Notes: a model not told the origin generated them from the letters alone. A DNA stretch of 64,000 bases from Algoriphagus halophilus (GCF_900129785.1 NZ_FSRC01000001.1:744001-808000), one strand, 5' to 3'. Counted from the stretch's first letter, positions 51,998-62,054 are shown. Made by a program: numbers and translations.

Positions 51998-52672
51998 TTA
52001 GTTATTTGGAAAGGTTAGGGTGATGCTGTCTTTCTTGTTTTCATACAGAATTTCAAAAGCGTTTGTTTTCAGGTTCTGTCCTAGCCGAAGGTTCTCTTCA
52101 AAATCACTGCTTTGAATACTAATTTGGGCACCCTCTTTGTCATCTAAGCCCAATATCATTCCCTCATATCCATCGCTTCTGTCAAATCCCAAAGAAACTC
52201 TATATCGATCCTTCATTTCTATTAGACCATATCCAGTTCTCTCGGTTCCTGTGGAATCATTCACGACTATACCTGAAGAAGGCCCAATCCTTTTGCCGAA
52301 AAAAGGGTCAGGGACATGATCCCCCAACGCCAATTTATCGTACCCATGTTCATCCAAAATCAACATGCCAAAGGCTTGATTATCCACTTCTTTTTCAAAG
52401 TTCTCCATGAATTTGGCTTCCGGAGGAAACCAGTCTGCATAGGCAGCTTCCACCTTTTTCAAATCATCTCTAATTCGATCCTTGGAGGTGGGAATTGGAG
52501 CCCCAATTAGTATTCTATCTTTTCCTTCTTCGTCAACAATCACAATCCCTTGTGTAATGATAACATGATGGGAAAATCTATCTACCCATAAAAAAGCGAC
52601 GCTGATTAGTAATACAATTAATCCTAGTCCTTGCCATTTGACCATCCTTTCCAGTCTTTTAATCTCGTTCAT
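51998..52672 (-). CDS. single-span membrane protein of unknown function
   Basis: A 224-residue protein with a short cytoplasmic start (MNEIKRLERMVKWQG), one membrane helix (about 15-32) and a C-terminal extracytoplasmic part. That part repeats a short motif of the form GxxILDxxGxxKLxLG (IVIVDEEGKDRILIG near 45, LILDEHGYDKLALG near 103, IVVNDSTGTERTG near 138, LGLDDKEGAQISI near 172), which suggests stacked beta repeats. I do not recognise the family. The next gene downstream is the unknown lipoprotein. Confidence 0.72.
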   Translation of the reverse strand: MNEIKRLERMVKWQGLGLIVLLISVAFLWVDRFSHHVIITQGIVIVDEEGKDRILIGAPIPTSKDRIRDDLKKVEAAYADWFPPEAKFMENFEKEVDNQAFGMLILDEHGYDKLALGDHVPDPFFGKRIGPSSGIVVNDSTGTERTGYGLIEMKDRYRVSLGFDRSDGYEGMILGLDDKEGAQISIQSSDFEENLRLGQNLKTNAFEILYENKKDSITLTFPNN

Positions 52673-52746
52673 CTGATTGGTGCTAAGTGTATAATAGTAC
52701 TTACCCTAATAGATGCATTCAAAAAAGGAAAGGTTGCTCGGCTTGA

Positions 52747-54057
52747 TTAATGAGTGATAAATGCACTTGATTCACCTAAACTGATATGGGATAGCACATA
52801 TTTGCCCTTGGAGTCCTCTTGAATAGGAAGGCTTTCCTGTCCATTAGCAAAGGCTTGGTTCCATTCATTTGGAATATAGGTTTTGATGGTCAGAGGTACG
52901 GAATAGATCTTAGGGTCAAGCGTTGAATTTAAAACAATGTTGATTTGATCCTTTTCCATTGAACTTTCCACTTCAGTATTTTTCCGAGCTCGGATGTATT
53001 TGGTGACATCTCGGAACGTTTCAATCCAAAGCTCGTTTTCTTTGGATTTCATAAATGAAAAATACTCCTCAAGTTGCTCTTTCGTCTTTGGCTCCCAGCC
53101 CAGATTTTCTACTCCATGTATCACTAATACCAACCAGATATTATCATGATTCAGGGTCGTGTCAATCCATGATTTCATGTCTTCGAACGAATGCCGGGTT
53201 AGGATTCCACGCTGCCATTGCACGTATTCTTTTTGTGATTCTCCCGGAACAGCATCACTTCCACGGTTTATTTCTTCCAGCCAAGTTTCAGGCATCCTGT
53301 TTCTTAGCGCAGGGAATATTCCATAAGCATATTCCATGACACGTTCGTTTTCGGTGCCATAGGGCCCCTCCGCTGAAAAAATAGACTCTTCCCCAATAAA
53401 CTGTTGGAGATCGGCTTTGCTTTGTTCCAGTTCATACAACATGTTCACTTCATCCAATACCGCTAATCTCGGATGGGTCACCGTATGGGAGGCAATTTCA
53501 TGTCCTTGGGCAGCATAGGACTTATACTGTTCCCAAGTTGTGGTATCTTCTACATTGTTATGAAAAATAACTTCACCAGTATTCACCATTTCACCATTTC
53601 GGAGTTTTTCATAGCCTTCATCTAGCAGTTCATAGGCTTCCTCTACTCTTCCTGACTCAAACAATGATCCTACTCTGGCATGATAGTCTTCCGCCTCTGT
53701 GGTGCCTGTGAAGGCGATCAGGGAAGCCCGCTCAAAGAAATTGCTGGAATCTGTTTTGAATTCTCGCGTTTCAGCAATGATTTCCTGTGGATCTCTTCCG
53801 ATAAATTTCCCTTTCCCAGAACCAGGAACTTTCCCGGTGATGATATAAAAGGTGGCAGGCAAGTTCAAACTATCCATAATCGGTTTCGCAATCGTGAATT
53901 GGTTGATAATTCCATCATCATAGGTGACAGATATTGCTCCTTTTTTATCTTCTGGCCATTTGGTGATTTCCGAGGTTCCAACAATTGGGTCAGGTTGGGA
54001 ACATGAAAATGTGGAGGCTATACCTATCAAATAAATCCATTTAGAAAGGTTTTTCAT
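52747..54057 (-). CDS. polysaccharide deacetylase lipoprotein
   Basis: A 436-residue lipoprotein (lipobox ASTFSC, Cys19) with a NodB-type domain: AISVTYDDGIINQF near 43 (catalytic Asp-Asp, motif 1) and EIASHTVTHPRL near 192 (HxxxH metal site, motif 2). An insertion of about 90 residues lies between the two motifs. The C-terminal 90 residues form a separate beta domain. Enzymes of this family remove N- or O-acetyl groups from glycans such as chitin, peptidoglycan or xylan. The lipid anchor places it in the envelope, and its substrate is unknown. Confidence 0.9.
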   Translation of the reverse strand: MKNLSKWIYLIGIASTFSCSQPDPIVGTSEITKWPEDKKGAISVTYDDGIINQFTIAKPIMDSLNLPATFYIITGKVPGSGKGKFIGRDPQEIIAETREFKTDSSNFFERASLIAFTGTTEAEDYHARVGSLFESGRVEEAYELLDEGYEKLRNGEMVNTGEVIFHNNVEDTTTWEQYKSYAAQGHEIASHTVTHPRLAVLDEVNMLYELEQSKADLQQFIGEESIFSAEGPYGTENERVMEYAYGIFPALRNRMPETWLEEINRGSDAVPGESQKEYVQWQRGILTRHSFEDMKSWIDTTLNHDNIWLVLVIHGVENLGWEPKTKEQLEEYFSFMKSKENELWIETFRDVTKYIRARKNTEVESSMEKDQINIVLNSTLDPKIYSVPLTIKTYIPNEWNQAFANGQESLPIQEDSKGKYVLSHISLGESSAFITH

Positions 54058-54147
54058 GGAAGGTCAGGGCTTTAATTGTTAAGTTTTATCTTCTAACAGA
54101 CTTAAGATACAGGATTGTTTGAAATGAAATGGTCTTTAAGCGGAAGA

Positions 54148-54729
54148 CTAGTTGATTTTAGTCATTAGAATCACCCCTGTGGACCAGTTCATTTTGCACA
54201 AATGAAAATCTTCTCGGGATTCCAATTGTTTCACCAATTCCTGCGCTTTTTCTGCATGACCTTCCGGCCAATTAGGTTGTTCATCCATATCATCAATCAC
54301 GTAGATTCCTCCCACCTGGAGCAGGGAAAAAATCTCATCCAAATGACTGTATTTACCAGGCCAGGCATCTGCAAAAATCAAGTCAAAGCCAGGGCCCTGG
54401 TACTCCTCTATCCATTTGGCACCATCCTCCAAAACCAAATTGACTCTAGAATCCTTTCCAAAAAATCCTTTTGCGATTTCAATTAATTGGGGATCGTTAT
54501 CTACTGAAGTGATGGTTGAATCTGAATCCATCCCATCCACCATCCAGGAAAGTGATAATCCTATGCCGGTTCCAAGCTCCAGGAAATTGCCTTTTGGTTT
54601 ACTGGCGATCAACGTTTTTAAGAGGCAACCTATGTAAAGGTCAGAAGGCATGGTAAAACCAATCTCTGAAGATTTAGCTTCAATTTGAGGGTGGATTTTC
54701 GGTTCGTTTTGGATGATACGATCGTTCAT
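54148..54729 (-). CDS. class I SAM-dependent O-methyltransferase-like protein
   Basis: A 193-residue cytoplasmic methyltransferase. Motif I is LELGTGIGLSLSWM near 60, followed by ITSVDNDPQLIEIAKGFF (Asp binding the ribose), VLEDGAKWIEEY and LIFADAWPGKYSHLDEI, with the IYVIDDMDEQPNWP strand near 143, the DD(M/L) pattern of catechol O-methyltransferase-like enzymes. The acceptor is unknown. It is preceded on the same strand by the fusion gene at 54809 (79 bases), with only a weak hairpin between them. Confidence 0.85.
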   Translation of the reverse strand: MNDRIIQNEPKIHPQIEAKSSEIGFTMPSDLYIGCLLKTLIASKPKGNFLELGTGIGLSLSWMVDGMDSDSTITSVDNDPQLIEIAKGFFGKDSRVNLVLEDGAKWIEEYQGPGFDLIFADAWPGKYSHLDEIFSLLQVGGIYVIDDMDEQPNWPEGHAEKAQELVKQLESREDFHLCKMNWSTGVILMTKIN

Positions 54730-54808
54730 GGAAAAACTAGGATAAAATGAATTCAGACTCCTTGAATGTCAAGGGGGGATGCTATGTTATTACATTCCAA
54801 GTTGAATT

Positions 54809-57082
54809 TTAATAGGTTGCTTTCAAAATATCTTCAATCGTATCCACTACTTCCTTTGCATTGGATTTGGAAAAGCACAAAGGAGGTTTTGTTTTTATTA
54901 CATTATCATGAGGTCCATCGGTGCTGATTAGGATATTTCTTTCTCTCAGCTCGTTTTTGATCCATGCTGCCAATTGGGTAGCTGGATTTTTGGTTCCTGG
55001 TTGAACGATCTCTACTCCTAAGAAAAGCCCAGACCCTCTAACATCTCCTATGCATTCATGACTTGCTTGTAAGGATTTAAAAAGTTCAGTATAGTAGTTA
55101 CCTACCATTCTTGCGTTTTCTTGAAGCTTTTCTTCTTCAATTACCTCTAAGACAGAGAGTCCAATGGCACAGGAAACAGGATTTCCACCGAAGGAACTAA
55201 AAAACTCAACTCCCTTGCTAAAAGAAGCTGCAATTTCCTCAGTTGTCACAACCGCACCCATAGGATGACCATTCCCCATCGGTTTCCCCAAAATCACCAT
55301 ATCTGGAACTACCTCCTGAGCTTCATATCCCCAAAAATGATCTCCCATTCTCCCGAAGCCTGTTTGAACTTCGTCACTAATACAGATTCCTCCCTGTTTA
55401 CGGATCGCTGGATATAGCTCTTTTAAATAGCCTTTGGCCAAGGGGACTTGTCCCCCGCATCCGACAATTGGTTCTGTGATAAATGCTCCAATTCCTTCAG
55501 GAAATTCTTCCATTAAAGAAATGGCTTCCTGAGCATATTGTTTACCAGCGCTCCCATCATTGGCTTGGTATTTTCCTAGATAGGTGTCTGGAATGGGGGC
55601 TTTTATAATGTTGGACTTTTGCCCAAACCCTTTTTTATTGGAGAATTTATAGTCACTGATATCTATGGAAATCTGTGTGTTTCCATGATATCCATGTTCC
55701 ATGACCATGATGTTTTTGCTTTTGGTATGCGCAAAGGCCAAACGCATAGCCAAATCACTTGCAGCGCTTCCTGAATTGACAAAATAGACTTTGCTAAGGG
55801 ACGGGGGGAATTTAGCCAGCAATTGTTCTGCATACTGGGGAAGAAGGTCGTATAGGTACCTTGTATTGGTATTCAGTTTTGCCATTTGTCGCTGGCCTGC
55901 CTCTACTACTTTTGGGTGGGAGTGACCCACATGGGGAATGTTATTATAGGCATCGAGGATGGTGTTTCCAGCAGCATCATACATGTATTGAAATGCAGCG
56001 CCAATCACAGGAAGAGGGTTTTTATAACTTACAGAAAGGATTGGACTGATGGATTGATGTCTTCTATGTAGCGCTTCCTTTACATTCGGTTTCTCAGGTA
56101 TGGGAAGTCCTAAAGCCTTTTTAAAGAAATTACTTGCTTCTAATGGGCTGATCCCAACCCACTTTTTGAGCAGTCTCCAAGCTGACTTTTCACTCACTGA
56201 AGCATAGCTATTGTCGGGATCAGTTTTGCTTGCGTGTGCAGATTGGCAAACACTGATGCAAAGTCTTGCTGCGATCAGATAATAGAGAATCTCAATCTCT
56301 TTTTCCTGGAGGGGATTTGTTTGATGATAGGCTTTAAGGAAATCCTGTGTCCATTCCAATGGATTTTCTTGATCATAGATCAGGTAGCAAAGCGCTATGG
56401 CTACTTCGTTAATCAAAGGGGAATAGCTTACATCTCCAAAATCAATGATTCCCGAAACAGATCCGTTTTCCGTTAACACATTCCATTCATTGGCATCTCC
56501 ATGTATGATTTGCCTTCTCAATTCAGGTAAAACCGGTGTCACGTTTTCTTCAAACTGAAGAAAAAAGTGTCTAACCAAATTTTGATCTGAGGGATGAGGG
56601 ATATCAGTAATCAGCTTTTTGTTAAGCATGAGATGTTGGATGTCCCAATCCAATTCTCTTGCCTTTAAAACATAATTTGAAAAGCCTTCAAGATTTCGGT
56701 CTAATTCGCCCATAAACCTTCCCATGCTTGCAAAAAGGGAAGGAGAAGCTGGAGTATCACCTAAAAATGAACCATCTAAAAAGGAGAGGAGCCTCCCAAT
56801 GGTTTTTTCTCCATCTAAATTAAACACTTGGAGAAATTCTCCATTTGCAAAAGAAATTGGTCTAGGATAGTTGTCTTTGGATAAGGTCTGAAGGTGGCAG
56901 AGGACTTGATTCTCTGCTTCCAGGGTATCGAACAGCTCCTGATCAAATTGATAAGTTTTCAGGATAAAGGAAGTATGGGGGTCAGAAACCAAATAGTTGA
57001 TATTAAAATAACCATTTAGCTTTTCAATTTTTGGGTTATCAAAACCAAATTCATGTTGAAGGAGGGATTTTAACTCTTCCAT
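54809..57082 (-). CDS. APH-type kinase domain fused to class III aminotransferase
   Basis: A 757-residue fusion. Residues about 15-300 form an aminoglycoside-phosphotransferase-like kinase: LKTYQF (Lys), [12 protein letters not shown] near 194 (catalytic loop) and [13 protein letters not shown] (metal Asp). Residues about 330-755 form a class III PLP aminotransferase: [40 protein letters not shown] and the PLP lysine in ILGKPMGNG near 597. A similar fusion is known and resembles the phospholyases of the ethanolamine-phosphate/5-phosphohydroxylysine type. The kinase could make the phosphate ester that the lyase then eliminates. Substrate is inferred, not shown. Confidence 0.9.
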   Translation of the reverse strand: MEELKSLLQHEFGFDNPKIEKLNGYFNINYLVSDPHTSFILKTYQFDQELFDTLEAENQVLCHLQTLSKDNYPRPISFANGEFLQVFNLDGEKTIGRLLSFLDGSFLGDTPASPSLFASMGRFMGELDRNLEGFSNYVLKARELDWDIQHLMLNKKLITDIPHPSDQNLVRHFFLQFEENVTPVLPELRRQIIHGDANEWNVLTENGSVSGIIDFGDVSYSPLINEVAIALCYLIYDQENPLEWTQDFLKAYHQTNPLQEKEIEILYYLIAARLCISVCQSAHASKTDPDNSYASVSEKSAWRLLKKWVGISPLEASNFFKKALGLPIPEKPNVKEALHRRHQSISPILSVSYKNPLPVIGAAFQYMYDAAGNTILDAYNNIPHVGHSHPKVVEAGQRQMAKLNTNTRYLYDLLPQYAEQLLAKFPPSLSKVYFVNSGSAASDLAMRLAFAHTKSKNIMVMEHGYHGNTQISIDISDYKFSNKKGFGQKSNIIKAPIPDTYLGKYQANDGSAGKQYAQEAISLMEEFPEGIGAFITEPIVGCGGQVPLAKGYLKELYPAIRKQGGICISDEVQTGFGRMGDHFWGYEAQEVVPDMVILGKPMGNGHPMGAVVTTEEIAASFSKGVEFFSSFGGNPVSCAIGLSVLEVIEEEKLQENARMVGNYYTELFKSLQASHECIGDVRGSGLFLGVEIVQPGTKNPATQLAAWIKNELRERNILISTDGPHDNVIKTKPPLCFSKSNAKEVVDTIEDILKATY

Positions 57083-57199
57083 GGAATTAATTTAGGCAGT
57101 GTTTTTTTGACTTGATTCCAGCCTGAAGCTTTCAATTCCAACAGGCCATTAAAACTAGAAAGAATCCATTAAAGCATGGATAAAAAAGAAGATTACATA

Positions 57200-57228
57200 T
57201 AAAAAAAGAGACACTGGTTAGTGTCTCT
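57200..57228 (-). terminator. terminator after the SIMPL gene
   Basis: AGAGACACT pairs perfectly with AGTGTCTCT around GGTT. Seven A residues precede it on the plus strand, giving the T-run on the minus strand, 25 bases past the stop. Confidence 0.85.
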
Positions 57229-57253
57229 TACTTCAATGATTAGGTGTGTTGAA

Positions 57254-57946
57254 TCAGTAGGTATAATATACCATGACAGTTTTCTGTAGTGATTGGGAAT
57301 CCGGAGCCAATAATGCCTCGTTTCCAGCATCGGCACTTGCTCTCATCGCCTGCATCTTATAAACTGGCTTTGGAGCGCTGCTAATGGATACTCGATGAAC
57401 CCTGATGTTTTTGATTCCCAACGTTTCCGCGACCAGTCTGGCTCTGCTTTCAGCGTTCTTTAAGGATTCCGTAAGAAGTTCATTTTCCAAGGATTTTTGA
57501 GTTGCCTCAGATACTTGGAAATTCAGATTGAAACTCATATCTCCTGAATCTTGGATCGCTTCTACAATTTTCTGAAGATCTGCGTTCTTGCTGCTGGTAG
57601 TAATCATCAGATTTTGTGAAGCCACATACCCACTATCTCTTGCATATCCACTTCTATAAATGCGATTAATAGTTACGGAAAAGTTGTCTGCTACCAATTT
57701 ATAATCTTTGATCTTGGCCTTTTCTAAGGCTTTTGCCAAGTTTTTTGTTTTAGTATTCAATACTTCGGTTGCATCTGTCACCTTCATGGACTTTTCTTCC
57801 AAATGGATAGAAAACACGGCTTCATCAGGTGCTAATTTCCGTTCAGAAAAACCCTCTACCTCGATAAGAGGGATGTTCATGTTTTCTTGGGCTAAAACCG
57901 GAATTGTTAAAAGTAAACCGAATAATAGGGCAAATAAATTTTTCAT
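57254..57946 (-). CDS. exported SIMPL (DUF541) domain protein
   Basis: A 230-residue protein with signal peptide (LFALLFGLLLTIPVLAQ). The SIMPL pattern is visible: PLIEVEGFSERKLAPDEAVFSIHLE near 25 and LAKALEKAKIKDYKLVADNFSVTINRIY, with SQNLMITTSS and the second half LLTESLKNAESRARLVAETLGI typical of DUF541. These proteins lie in the periplasm, form oligomers and are linked with oxidative or envelope stress, but a molecular function is not settled. It is monocistronic, with a terminator downstream and a 118-base spacer upstream in which I see no regulatory site. Confidence 0.92.
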   Translation of the reverse strand: MKNLFALLFGLLLTIPVLAQENMNIPLIEVEGFSERKLAPDEAVFSIHLEEKSMKVTDATEVLNTKTKNLAKALEKAKIKDYKLVADNFSVTINRIYRSGYARDSGYVASQNLMITTSSKNADLQKIVEAIQDSGDMSFNLNFQVSEATQKSLENELLTESLKNAESRARLVAETLGIKNIRVHRVSISSAPKPVYKMQAMRASADAGNEALLAPDSQSLQKTVMVYYTY

Positions 57947-58064
57947 GGTTTAGTATGTTGATTTAGGTGTAGTAGTTCAAATGATAGGCCAGAAAGGCAG
58001 ATCGCAAGAGGTTTACCTAAGAATTAGCTTCCGTTTTAGGAAATTTAAGACAGTGGATGGCTAC

Positions 58065-59033
58065 TTATTTCCATTCCAAAACTTCAATGTTATTCAACTC
58101 GGGCCCACCTCCTCGATTGGCAGAACCTGCGGCTACATAAATCTTTCCTTTATAGTAAACCACGCCGGTGCCGTGCCTTCCTTGATTAAGTTCTGGTAAG
58201 CTAGTCCAAGTACCATCTCTGGTGTCCAGCATTTCCACTTCTGCATGAGCAGCTTCTTGGGCAATACTCTCTCCATTCATGACGACGAGGTAGGGGCCAT
58301 TCGCTACATTGGATGTTCCGGCTCGTTCTGTAGGAAGAGTGGAATCTATGGTATGCCAGGTGTTTGTGTTGAAATCAAAATAGTCCACTTCAGGCACTGT
58401 GAGGTCCAGTACTTTCCCAATGACTGCAGAAGATCTTCTTCCTCCTACCAAATAAGCTCTGTCACCGACTAAAGTGGCACTGAAATGATCTCTAGCTCTC
58501 GGGGCATCAGGAAGAATGGTCCATTTTCCTGTTTTAGGATCATATTCATCAAACCAGGTGACATGGCCGTCCCAATGTCCATCGATGATCCCGCTTGCCA
58601 AATAGATCTTTCCATTTCTTGTAAATACACCCACAGAGCCTCTTAGTCTATCTTTTGGAATTTCTGGACCTTCACGCCATTCATTTTTCTTGGGGTTGAA
58701 AATCAGAAAATTTGGGATGGGGGTTTCATGGGGATAACCTCCTGTAAAGGCACCGATTACATATATTTCATGGTCAAAGGAAATTGCCTGAAAATGGTGG
58801 AAGTTCATTGGTACATCCGCCAATTGTTTCCAAGTTTTCGTTTTGGGGTCAAATTCTTCCACTGGTCGATCTGTTCTACCTCCCAGTGCATAGAACTTAC
58901 CATCACATTCGACGAACGAATTCTCGTGTCTTGGGGAGGCCTCATTGGTAGTTTCCAGAATTTCCCAGGAAGAGTCTTGGGCAAACGATACGGAACAAAT
59001 TAAATAAAGTGTAAAGAGAAATAGCTGTTTCAT
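58065..59033 (-). CDS. exported Kelch-repeat protein
   Basis: A 322-residue protein with signal peptide (LFLFTLYLICSVSFAQ). It contains about five to six Kelch repeats, recognisable by the pattern of double Gly and Trp: KFYALGGRTDRPVEEFDPKTKTWKQL near 50, EIYVIGAFTGG, KIYLASGIIDGH, RAYLVGGRRSS and KIYVAAGSANRGGG, giving a beta-propeller. The segment DYFDFNTNTW marks another blade. Propellers of this kind bind glycans or act as sugar-acid mutarotases (NanM-like), which cannot be decided here. It is downstream of tyrA on the same strand but separated from it by a terminator. Confidence 0.9.
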   Translation of the reverse strand: MKQLFLFTLYLICSVSFAQDSSWEILETTNEASPRHENSFVECDGKFYALGGRTDRPVEEFDPKTKTWKQLADVPMNFHHFQAISFDHEIYVIGAFTGGYPHETPIPNFLIFNPKKNEWREGPEIPKDRLRGSVGVFTRNGKIYLASGIIDGHWDGHVTWFDEYDPKTGKWTILPDAPRARDHFSATLVGDRAYLVGGRRSSAVIGKVLDLTVPEVDYFDFNTNTWHTIDSTLPTERAGTSNVANGPYLVVMNGESIAQEAAHAEVEMLDTRDGTWTSLPELNQGRHGTGVVYYKGKIYVAAGSANRGGGPELNNIEVLEWK

Positions 59034-59090
59034 AGGTCTTTTGAGTTTAGATCATTGAATTTACTGATTTATCCATACAGTATATCAATA

Positions 59091-59117
59091 AAAAAACCAC
59101 GAATGAATCGTGGTTTT
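59091..59117 (-). terminator. terminator after tyrA (end of the aromatic operon)
   Basis: CCACGA pairs with TCGTGG around ATGAA; six A residues before it give the T-run on the minus strand. It lies 20 bases past the tyrA stop. Confidence 0.8.
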
Positions 59118-59136
59118 CCATGTGGTTCTTTAGAGC

Positions 59137-59985
59137 CTATTTTTCTAGGTCTAGAATATCTCTGATTTTATTGATTTCATCCATCTCATTAAACAGCCCC
59201 TCTTTATCTTTCTGAGCTATTTTTTCACGGAATGAGGAAAGATTTGCGATATAACTATCCAAAGCACTCAAAATATTCTCTTGATTTTCCGTGAAAATGG
59301 GAGCCCACATGGCGGGGCTTGATTTTGCCAATCGAACCGTGGAGGCAAACCCTGATCCTGCCATATCGAAGATGTTTTTCTCATCGGCCATTTTTTGTAG
59401 GACCGTTTCTCCAAGCATGAAGGAGGAAATATGAGACAGGTGGGATACGAAGGCCAAATGGCGGTCATGTTCCTCTGGATCCATGAAACGAAGCTTTAGA
59501 TTTAATGCCTCAAACAATTCATACGCCTTTTCTTTCAGGTGTAAATCTGTCTTTTCCAGTTCACAAATGATCATCACTTTCCTGTCCAACAAGTCATCAA
59601 AAGCTGCTTTTGGACCAGAATATTCTGTTCCTGCAATGGGGTGTGCCGCAAGATATTGAGCTCTTTTAGGATGTTCAGCTACCAAGTTTGTTAGTTTGGA
59701 TTTAGTGGAGCCAACGTCAAAGATCAAGGTATTTGGACCCACTTGGTCCAAAGTGGCCAGCAATAAATCTCCTAGTGTATCGGCAGGGGTTGCCAATATC
59801 ACCAAATCTGTATCTGCATCTGGGGTTTCCTTTGCTTCAGAAATAATCTCAAGTGTCAAGGCGTCCTTTTGATGTTGTGGGTTGGCATCATATCCAGTAA
59901 TCGTCAAATCAGCTAGTTTCTTTTTTGCTCCCAATGCAAAAGAACCTCCTAGAAGTCCCAGTCCAATGATGTGTATTTTTTTCAT
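59137..59985 (-). CDS. tyrA: prephenate dehydrogenase TyrA
   Basis: A 282-residue NAD(P)-dependent enzyme that oxidises prephenate to 4-hydroxyphenylpyruvate in tyrosine synthesis. The N-terminal Rossmann motif is IIGLGLLGGSFALG (7-14). LVILATPAD, DVGSTKS, and the conserved HPIAGTEYSGP near 120 follow, with the helical C-terminal dimer domain (HDRHLAFVSHLSHISS near 180, containing the catalytic His region). No fused chorismate mutase or ACT domain is present. It is the last gene of the operon aroB-aroA-pheA-aminotransferase-tyrA, 99 bases after the aminotransferase, and is followed by a terminator. Confidence 0.95.
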   Translation of the reverse strand: MKKIHIIGLGLLGGSFALGAKKKLADLTITGYDANPQHQKDALTLEIISEAKETPDADTDLVILATPADTLGDLLLATLDQVGPNTLIFDVGSTKSKLTNLVAEHPKRAQYLAAHPIAGTEYSGPKAAFDDLLDRKVMIICELEKTDLHLKEKAYELFEALNLKLRFMDPEEHDRHLAFVSHLSHISSFMLGETVLQKMADEKNIFDMAGSGFASTVRLAKSSPAMWAPIFTENQENILSALDSYIANLSSFREKIAQKDKEGLFNEMDEINKIRDILDLEK

Positions 59986-60084
59986 CTGTTTAGTAATGTT
60001 TTATAGGTCAGATGGAATCTCGCAAGTAATAAAGCTATCTCTAAGATTGAAGAGGAAGGACTTACTCGATTTCATGGTTTATGG

Positions 60085-61227
60085 TTAAATGCGTTTGATG
60101 GCTTCCAAAATTTTAAATTCAGGCATACACAGAGAAAACCGGATGTAATTTTCGCCCTCTGTTCCAAAGATCTTACCTGGAGTAACGAAGATGTATTTTT
60201 CATATAGCAGAGAATCCACGATTTCTTCAGCGGTTTTTCCCTCGGGAACTTTACACCAAACAAATAAACCTGCCGCATCTTGAGCATAAGTAAGGTTTAA
60301 CTTATCCGCAAGTTTCCATACAAGCTTTCTCCTGTTTTGGTACAATTCGTCCAAATCTTCAAACCAAGATTTTCCTAATCCCAAGGCAGCGATCGCTCCT
60401 TTTTGAAGACCTAGAAACATCCCGGAGTCCATATTGCTTTTTACTTTCAATATCTTTTGAAGCCAATCTGCTCTTCCTGCAAGCATCCCAACTCTCCAAC
60501 CCGGCATATTGAATGTTTTACTCAAAGAATTTAATTCCAAAGCCACTTCTTCCGCCCCGTTGATGCTTAAAATGCTTTGTGGCTTTTCAGTCAGGATGTG
60601 GCTGTAAGGATTATCATGTAGTAATACGATTTGATGCCTTTTGGCAAAGGCTACCAATTCCTCAAGAATTTCAGTAGATCCTTGGGCTCCAGTAGGCATA
60701 TGCGGATAGTTGATCCACATCAGTTTCACCTTACTAAGGTCTCTACGCTCTATGGATTCAAAATCCGGCCTTCCTTTTTGATTCAGGTCCAACGAATAAA
60801 ATACTGGCTTTGCCTGTAATAAATTGGTCACTGAGGTATAGGTGGGATACCCAGGATTGGGAATCAAGACCTCATCTCCAGGGTTTAAGAAAGTCATGCT
60901 GATGTGCATGATTCCTTCTTTCGAACCCATCAAAGGAAGGATTTCTTTGTCAGGTTGCAGGTTGACCCCATACGCTCTGGCATAAAAATCAGCAAATGCT
61001 ATTCTTAGCTCTGGAATCCCTTGATAGCTTTGGTATCCATGGGCTTGAGGATTGTCTGCTGTATTTTTTAATGCCTCAATTACTTTTTTATCAGGGGCAA
61101 GATCTGGACTCCCTATCCCTAAGTTGATGATTGGTTTTCCATCGGCAATCATCTGATTCACTTCCCTTAATTTGGCAGAAAAATAGTATTCCTGTACAGT
61201 TTCGATTTTCTCGGAAAATCCTTTCAT
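60085..61227 (-). CDS. class I/II aminotransferase of the aromatic operon
   Basis: A 380-residue PLP enzyme of the aspartate aminotransferase fold. It shows NLGIGSPDLAPD near 38, NPGYPTY near 123, WINYPHMPTGA near 173 (Asn/Tyr), the PLP lysine in LNSLSKTFNMPGWRVG near 235 and the final FRISLC-like YIRFSLCMPE with the substrate Arg near 370. Its position between prephenate dehydratase and dehydrogenase suggests it transaminates phenylpyruvate, 4-hydroxyphenylpyruvate or prephenate. This is inferred from order, since the fold alone does not fix specificity. The start codon directly meets the stop of pheA (1-base overlap). Confidence 0.9.
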   Translation of the reverse strand: MKGFSEKIETVQEYYFSAKLREVNQMIADGKPIINLGIGSPDLAPDKKVIEALKNTADNPQAHGYQSYQGIPELRIAFADFYARAYGVNLQPDKEILPLMGSKEGIMHISMTFLNPGDEVLIPNPGYPTYTSVTNLLQAKPVFYSLDLNQKGRPDFESIERRDLSKVKLMWINYPHMPTGAQGSTEILEELVAFAKRHQIVLLHDNPYSHILTEKPQSILSINGAEEVALELNSLSKTFNMPGWRVGMLAGRADWLQKILKVKSNMDSGMFLGLQKGAIAALGLGKSWFEDLDELYQNRRKLVWKLADKLNLTYAQDAAGLFVWCKVPEGKTAEEIVDSLLYEKYIFVTPGKIFGTEGENYIRFSLCMPEFKILEAIKRI

Positions 61228-62051
61228 TATTTTCTGCTTATGTATTCACCAAAGATTTTTACTTCTCCAAAATTATTCTGAATGTCCTCCATGGTGGATT
61301 TGAATACCTCATGGTTTTCAAATACCGTATCGATAAAGAAGGAATATTCCCAAGGTTTATGGATCACCGGAACGGACTGGATTTTACTCAAATCCAAGTT
61401 ATTTTCGCTCATGAGCGTCAGGAGCTTTGCCAACACCCCTTTTTCATTTTTCAAAGTCACTTTGATGGACGCTTTGTTTGGAACATAATCCAGACTTTCT
61501 TTTTGCTTTTGCAAAATGAAAAATCTGGTGAAATTGGATTTTACTGTTTGGATGTCTTTAGCCAAGATTTCAAGGCCGTAAATATCTGCTGCAATCGTAG
61601 AGGCAATGGCTCCAATACCTTCCCAATTTTCGGAAGAAATCTGCTTGGCAACTGCGGCAGTGTCAATATCCTCTTTCAGTTCAATATCCGGATGTTCGGC
61701 AAAAAAAGCTTTGCATTGAAGCAAAGCCATTGGGTGGGAACGCACCTCTTTGATATCTCTCAGTGTTTGACCGGGTAGGGCCATAAGCTGATGGGCAATG
61801 GGTAAGTAATATTCATCCCTGATCGTTAGTTCGTATCGATCCAGCAATTCATAGTTAGGAAAAATTGCCCCGGCAATAGAATTCTCAATAGCCATGACTG
61901 CAAAGTCAGCGTCCCCATTGGCCACTGATTTTGCAACAGGCTCAAATGTGTTAAAAGAAAGAATTTCTGTCTCCTCCCCGAATTTGGTTAATGCCACCTG
62001 ATGGTGAAAAGAACCTGGGACACCTTGAATGGCGATATTTAAGATTTTCAT
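61227..62051 (-). CDS. pheA: prephenate dehydratase PheA
   Basis: A 274-residue monofunctional prephenate dehydratase converting prephenate to phenylpyruvate. The catalytic domain shows IAIQGVPGSFHHQVAL near 7, MAIENSIAGAI near 50 and the TRFFILQK motif near 180 with the essential Thr. The C-terminal ACT domain (about 195-270, KVTLKNEKGVLAKLLTLMSENNLDLSKIQSVP) is the usual phenylalanine sensor, though the ESRP motif is replaced by a VIHKPWEY stretch. No chorismate mutase domain is fused. It follows aroA by 3 bases in the operon. Confidence 0.94.
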   Translation of the reverse strand: MKILNIAIQGVPGSFHHQVALTKFGEETEILSFNTFEPVAKSVANGDADFAVMAIENSIAGAIFPNYELLDRYELTIRDEYYLPIAHQLMALPGQTLRDIKEVRSHPMALLQCKAFFAEHPDIELKEDIDTAAVAKQISSENWEGIGAIASTIAADIYGLEILAKDIQTVKSNFTRFFILQKQKESLDYVPNKASIKVTLKNEKGVLAKLLTLMSENNLDLSKIQSVPVIHKPWEYSFFIDTVFENHEVFKSTMEDIQNNFGEVKIFGEYISRK

Positions 62052-62054
62052 GGC

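Noticed and set aside
54758..54776. Hairpin CTCCTTG/CAAGGGG after the APH-aminotransferase gene
   Set aside because: It includes a wobble pair and the following stretch on the minus strand is only moderately T-rich.
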